From Herbinix sp. (GTDB taxonomy: Bacteria; Bacillota; Clostridia; Lachnospirales; Lachnospiraceae): DNA of 45,351 nucleotides. Both the position numbers and the translations under genes were made by a program. The stretch is from positions 1-45,351 of the forward strand of contig JAQUYQ010000005.1 in NCBI GenBank assembly GCA_028691795.1, given 5' to 3'. Shown in pieces: positions 42,423 to 45,351 of the stretch (its first letter is position 1; every line of letters starts with the position of its first letter). The notes beneath the pieces are model-generated. The model saw only the letters and a list, made by a program, of their open reading frames with translations, had not been told where the DNA came from and searched no databases.

Positions 42423-44480
42423 TTATTTCCGGAAAATCAACTCATTCGTCGGAGCCGTACAGTTATGGTCTTCACATACATAATAGGTTGTCTTGTTATT
42501 CATAATACGATAATCTTCAACGTAATCTGCAATCTCTAATACCTTCTCAAAGTTTTTCTCTGATTTTAATAGTACGACCGTATTGGGTTCAAAATGTTCT
42601 GCCAGATAATCGGAGAGCTCCTTATAATCCTCATTTTCGCTGACCACGCATACGATTTCTTTGGTTGGATAGAGAGCCTGTAGGAATGCAATCAGTGCGA
42701 AGCTGTGACCGGCAGGATAATCCTTAACCTGACCTGCGAGAAAACGAAGCTGTTTATCGGCATATTCTATATATTTTTGATGGGCTGTGAGGTTGGCAAG
42801 CCGCTGCAGTACATAACCGGCTACGGAATTACCGGAAGGAATTGCTCCATCATATACTTCTTTTGGTCGGTAAATTAACTTCTCTGCATCCTTGGCATTC
42901 AGGAAGAAGCCACCGTATTTTTCATCCCAGAATAATTCTATCATCTTATCTGTGAGCGAAGAAGCCTGTTGTATATAATCGATATCGAAGGTTGCATCAT
43001 AAAGTGAAAGCAAAGCCATTGCATAAAATGCATAATCGTCAATGAGGCCAAAATGAGCAGGCTTTTCATCCCGGTAACTAACATACAGAAGTCCATTCGG
43101 ATCAGTCAGTTTTGTATTGATAAATCCCACAGCACGCTTGGCGACATCAACATAATCTTCATTTTTCAGGACTTTGGCAGCTATGGCATATGCGTTAATC
43201 ATCAAAGCATTCCAGGAGGTAAGAGCTTTATCATCCTTGTGCAGCCGTGCCCGATCCAATCGATAAGAATAAACTTTATTACATAGGCGGATTACCTTCT
43301 CGTTCTCTGATTTTAATTCATGGGATTTGATAAGGTTAGGAATAGATTTCCCATCTTCGAAATTACCATCTTGGGTAATATCAAAGTAATTACAGAAGAA
43401 GGAACCATCCTCATTATCAAGTATTTTGCTAATCTCATCCGGGGTAAAGGTATAATATTTCCCTTCTACACCTTCACTGTCCGCATCCTGTGCACAGTAA
43501 AAACCGCCCTCAGGATCGGTCATTTCTCTACGGATATATTCAAATATCTGTTCGGCAACTGTTTTGTAAAGAGGGTCCTTCGTATACTGGAAGGCTTCCA
43601 CATAGGTAGTAGCAAGCAAGGCGTTATCATAAAGCATTTTTTCAAAATGAGGCACCAGCCATTTGGCATCTGTAGAATATCTGGAGAAACCGTAACCGAC
43701 GTGATCATAAATACCACCGCGGTACATATGCTTTAAAGTATTTTCTACCATAAATAAAGACTTCTCATCTGCTTCAAGCTGCGCATGGCGGAGTAGAAAC
43801 ATCAGGTTATGGGGTGTCGGGAATTTAGGTTCATTACCGAAACCTCCAAAATCATGATCAAAATTCTGGCTGAACTGCGTTATCGCAAGATTTACAAAAT
43901 CCTTTGATATATCAGCACTTCCCGAAGAAGTTTCAAATTCCCGCTTCATGATATCTGCAATTTTATCACCGGTGCTTAACATATCATCCGGGTTATCCAA
44001 CCAATCGGAACTAATCTGGGTTAGTAAATCCATTAGACCAAGTACACCGGCTCGTGAATTCTTCGGAAAATATGTGCCGGCATAGAAGGGCTTCTGTTCC
44101 GGTGTCATAAGAATGGTCAGCGGCCATCCTCCGTGTCCGGTGGTAACCTGGCAGATAGTCATGTATACTGTATCAATATCCGGCCGTTCCTCTTTATCCA
44201 CCTTAATGCTTATAAAAGAAGCATTTAAAAGTTCGGATACCTCCTGATCTTCAAAACATTCATGAGCCATCACATGGCACCAGTGGCAGGTGGAATATCC
44301 GATGGAAAGGAATATTGGCTTGTTTTCTTTTTTTGCTTTTGCAAAGGCTTCATCCCCCCAGGGATACCAATTTACTGGGTTATAGGCATGCTGCAGAAGG
44401 TAGGGTGATTTTTCTTCGGCTAATTTATTGGGAATACGGGTGGTTTGTGTTCCTTTATTTGTTACATGTTCTGTTTTCAT
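42423..44480 (-). CDS. YyaL/SSP411-type protein: thioredoxin-fold domain plus (alpha/alpha)6-barrel
   Basis: 685 residues, normal for the DUF255/YyaL family. The N-terminal thioredoxin-like domain (about 15-175) has [19 protein letters not shown], the CHWC active-site-like motif (Cys65-Cys68 in STCHWCHVM) and [10 protein letters not shown] with [11 protein letters not shown]. The rest is a helical barrel of the N-acylglucosamine-epimerase/cellobiose-epimerase type ([55 protein letters not shown]). The biochemical role is not established. AGGGG lies eight bases before the ATG. It is the last intact gene before the gene-poor end. Confidence 0.93.
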   Translation of the reverse strand: MKTEHVTNKGTQTTRIPNKLAEEKSPYLLQHAYNPVNWYPWGDEAFAKAKKENKPIFLSIGYSTCHWCHVMAHECFEDQEVSELLNASFISIKVDKEERPDIDTVYMTICQVTTGHGGWPLTILMTPEQKPFYAGTYFPKNSRAGVLGLMDLLTQISSDWLDNPDDMLSTGDKIADIMKREFETSSGSADISKDFVNLAITQFSQNFDHDFGGFGNEPKFPTPHNLMFLLRHAQLEADEKSLFMVENTLKHMYRGGIYDHVGYGFSRYSTDAKWLVPHFEKMLYDNALLATTYVEAFQYTKDPLYKTVAEQIFEYIRREMTDPEGGFYCAQDADSEGVEGKYYTFTPDEISKILDNEDGSFFCNYFDITQDGNFEDGKSIPNLIKSHELKSENEKVIRLCNKVYSYRLDRARLHKDDKALTSWNALMINAYAIAAKVLKNEDYVDVAKRAVGFINTKLTDPNGLLYVSYRDEKPAHFGLIDDYAFYAMALLSLYDATFDIDYIQQASSLTDKMIELFWDEKYGGFFLNAKDAEKLIYRPKEVYDGAIPSGNSVAGYVLQRLANLTAHQKYIEYADKQLRFLAGQVKDYPAGHSFALIAFLQALYPTKEIVCVVSENEDYKELSDYLAEHFEPNTVVLLKSEKNFEKVLEIADYVEDYRIMNNKTTYYVCEDHNCTAPTNELIFRK

Positions 44481-44839
44481 TTGATATACCCCTTATTCTT
44501 ATAATTTAAGAAATTCAAAAATTAACTAATTTAATTAATATAATTATTATGCCAAAAAGGAGTGTAATTTATAGCTGAACGATAAAATTATTAAATGGAA
44601 CTAAAGTAACATATTTTTTAATACTTAACCGATACCAAAAAGCATATTTATTTATCATGTATAGTATTATATTTGATAAATTCTTTTCGTGTATAGGGTA
44701 CTTAATCAATAATACTTTTAGAAAAAGATTTTTTTCTTGAATGAAAAGGACAAGCTTCAGACAAAATAGGCTACGTAATATTGAAGAATTCTATAAACTT
44801 TGGAAATGTTCAACATCCATATATCTAATATCTAAATGA
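44481..44839. other. AT-rich non-coding DNA upstream of yyaL
   Basis: No credible gene is seen on either strand. The region should hold the minus-strand promoter for yyaL, but no clear -35/-10 pair stands out. Confidence 0.5.
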
Positions 44840-45058
44840 TCAATTTCCTTTTTTGAAATTTGTATTTTGTTTGTAACCTTTGCTTCCGTCAATCAGGAAT
44901 AAATAAGTAAAGTCAGTACACCATATTCGATTTTTTTCTTCTGTTATAAAGTTCTGATTTACTAGATCCGGAATGGTACGGGTAGTTACATACTTACGAA
45001 AAACAGTTGGATTTGAGTGTAGAAGCCTATTATGATAATAGTTTTCGCAAGGCTTTTT
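44840..45058 (-). mobile_element. IS3-family transposase (OrfB) remnant
   Basis: A 73-codon minus-strand frame lies between stop codons and has no start. It reads YYHNRLLHSNPTVFRKYVTT, then IPDLVNQNFITEEKNRIWCT, and then DFTYLFLIDGSKGY before it loses similarity and stops. The (N/K)xIWCTDFTYLFL core is the start of the integrase (rve) domain of IS3-family OrfB, including the first catalytic Asp. The other two catalytic residues, OrfA and the ends are missing. It is a degraded IS copy. Confidence 0.75.
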
Positions 45059-45351
45059 CTAAGAACGGGTGCATAGATAATAAAAAAGAAAAATTAGAGC
45101 ATGCATAGTTTGTTGGAATTGTTTATTTAGTGGATACAATAAATTATCACATCCAATAAGATATATTTATGAATTGTCATTAAAGAAACGAATTTAATCT
45201 CGAATGCCGGATTCAATATATTGATTTTGTTATAGCATAAAAAATATTATCTATTACAGTCAACATTAGCAAGAAAGCATTCGAGAATTCGAATTTAGTT
45301 TTTTCCTTATCTAATAACTTACTTCATATTTAAATCGATCCCCTAAAATGA
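45059..45351. other. Gene-free AT-rich end of the window
   Basis: No gene is visible. TCTCGAATGC at 45198-45207 and GCATTCGAGA at 45277-45286 are a perfect 10-bp inverted repeat 69 bases apart; its role is unknown. Confidence 0.45.

Noticed and set aside
45008..45108. Plus-strand protein-like frame (LSVEAYYDNSFRKAF)
   Set aside because: Most of it is antisense to the IS3 transposase remnant, whose minus-strand reading is a recognisable family motif.

Overview
The window is AT-rich DNA from a low-GC, anaerobic, spore-forming, motile Firmicute. The Lachnospiraceae/Clostridium side is most likely (inference). The evidence is [FeFe]-hydrogenase maturases, a CO-dehydrogenase-family protein, PPi-dependent phosphofructokinase, spore photoproduct lyase, a CotF-type coat protein, two chemoreceptors, a clostridial glgBCDAA glycogen operon, and strong GGAGG ribosome-binding sites throughout. 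No rRNA, tRNA, CRISPR array or intact transposon was seen.

Layout. 1-5 kb: TSUP-family permease, PPi-phosphofructokinase (minus strand), an aldehyde dehydrogenase remnant, metF, and a GerMN lipoprotein. 5.1-7.6 kb: an orphan NACHT-type STAND NTPase (minus). 8-12.4 kb: a redox block with a small CoA-binding Rossmann protein overlapping an unusual RnfD-RnfC fusion, then a separately transcribed CooS-type protein whose active-site ligands match the hybrid cluster protein better than a true CO dehydrogenase. 12.5-14.6 kb: three overlapping membrane-protein genes, the last LspA-like. 15-17.2 kb: nfeD, floA and a small hypothetical gene. 17.4-18.1 kb: a YoaK-type membrane protein. 18.1-22.4 kb: hydE, hydG and hydF, preceded by a short terminated leader transcript. 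22.7-25.8 kb: a chemoreceptor and, convergent to it, splB. 26.5-33.8 kb: glgB-glgC-glgD-glgA1-glgA2. 34-37.6 kb: coat protein (minus), a second chemoreceptor, a 343-bp foldback element, and a YbgC-type thioesterase. 37.8-41 kb: a MutS2 paralogue lacking the Smr domain (minus), a short minus-strand leader transcript, and a divergent MarR-like regulator. 41-44.5 kb: an exported peptidoglycan-binding protein, a small hypothetical gene and a YyaL-type thioredoxin-fold protein (minus). 44.5-45.35 kb: gene-poor DNA with an IS3-family transposase remnant.

How genes work together. HydE, HydG and HydF together build the H-cluster of [FeFe]-hydrogenase. The glg genes form a complete ADP-glucose glycogen route. 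NfeD and FloA are a known membrane-microdomain pair. The CoA-binding protein and RnfD-RnfC fusion are translationally coupled; their proximity to the CooS-like protein suggests, but does not prove, an electron-transfer link.

The most notable items are the CooS-like protein with Glu303 at the position of a conserved C-cluster cysteine, the RnfD-RnfC fusion without the flavin-attachment motif, a spore photoproduct lyase with Ala at the H-donor cysteine, the NACHT protein, the long foldback repeat, and recurrent hairpins abutting Shine-Dalgarno sequences. All family assignments were made by reading motifs, without database searches.
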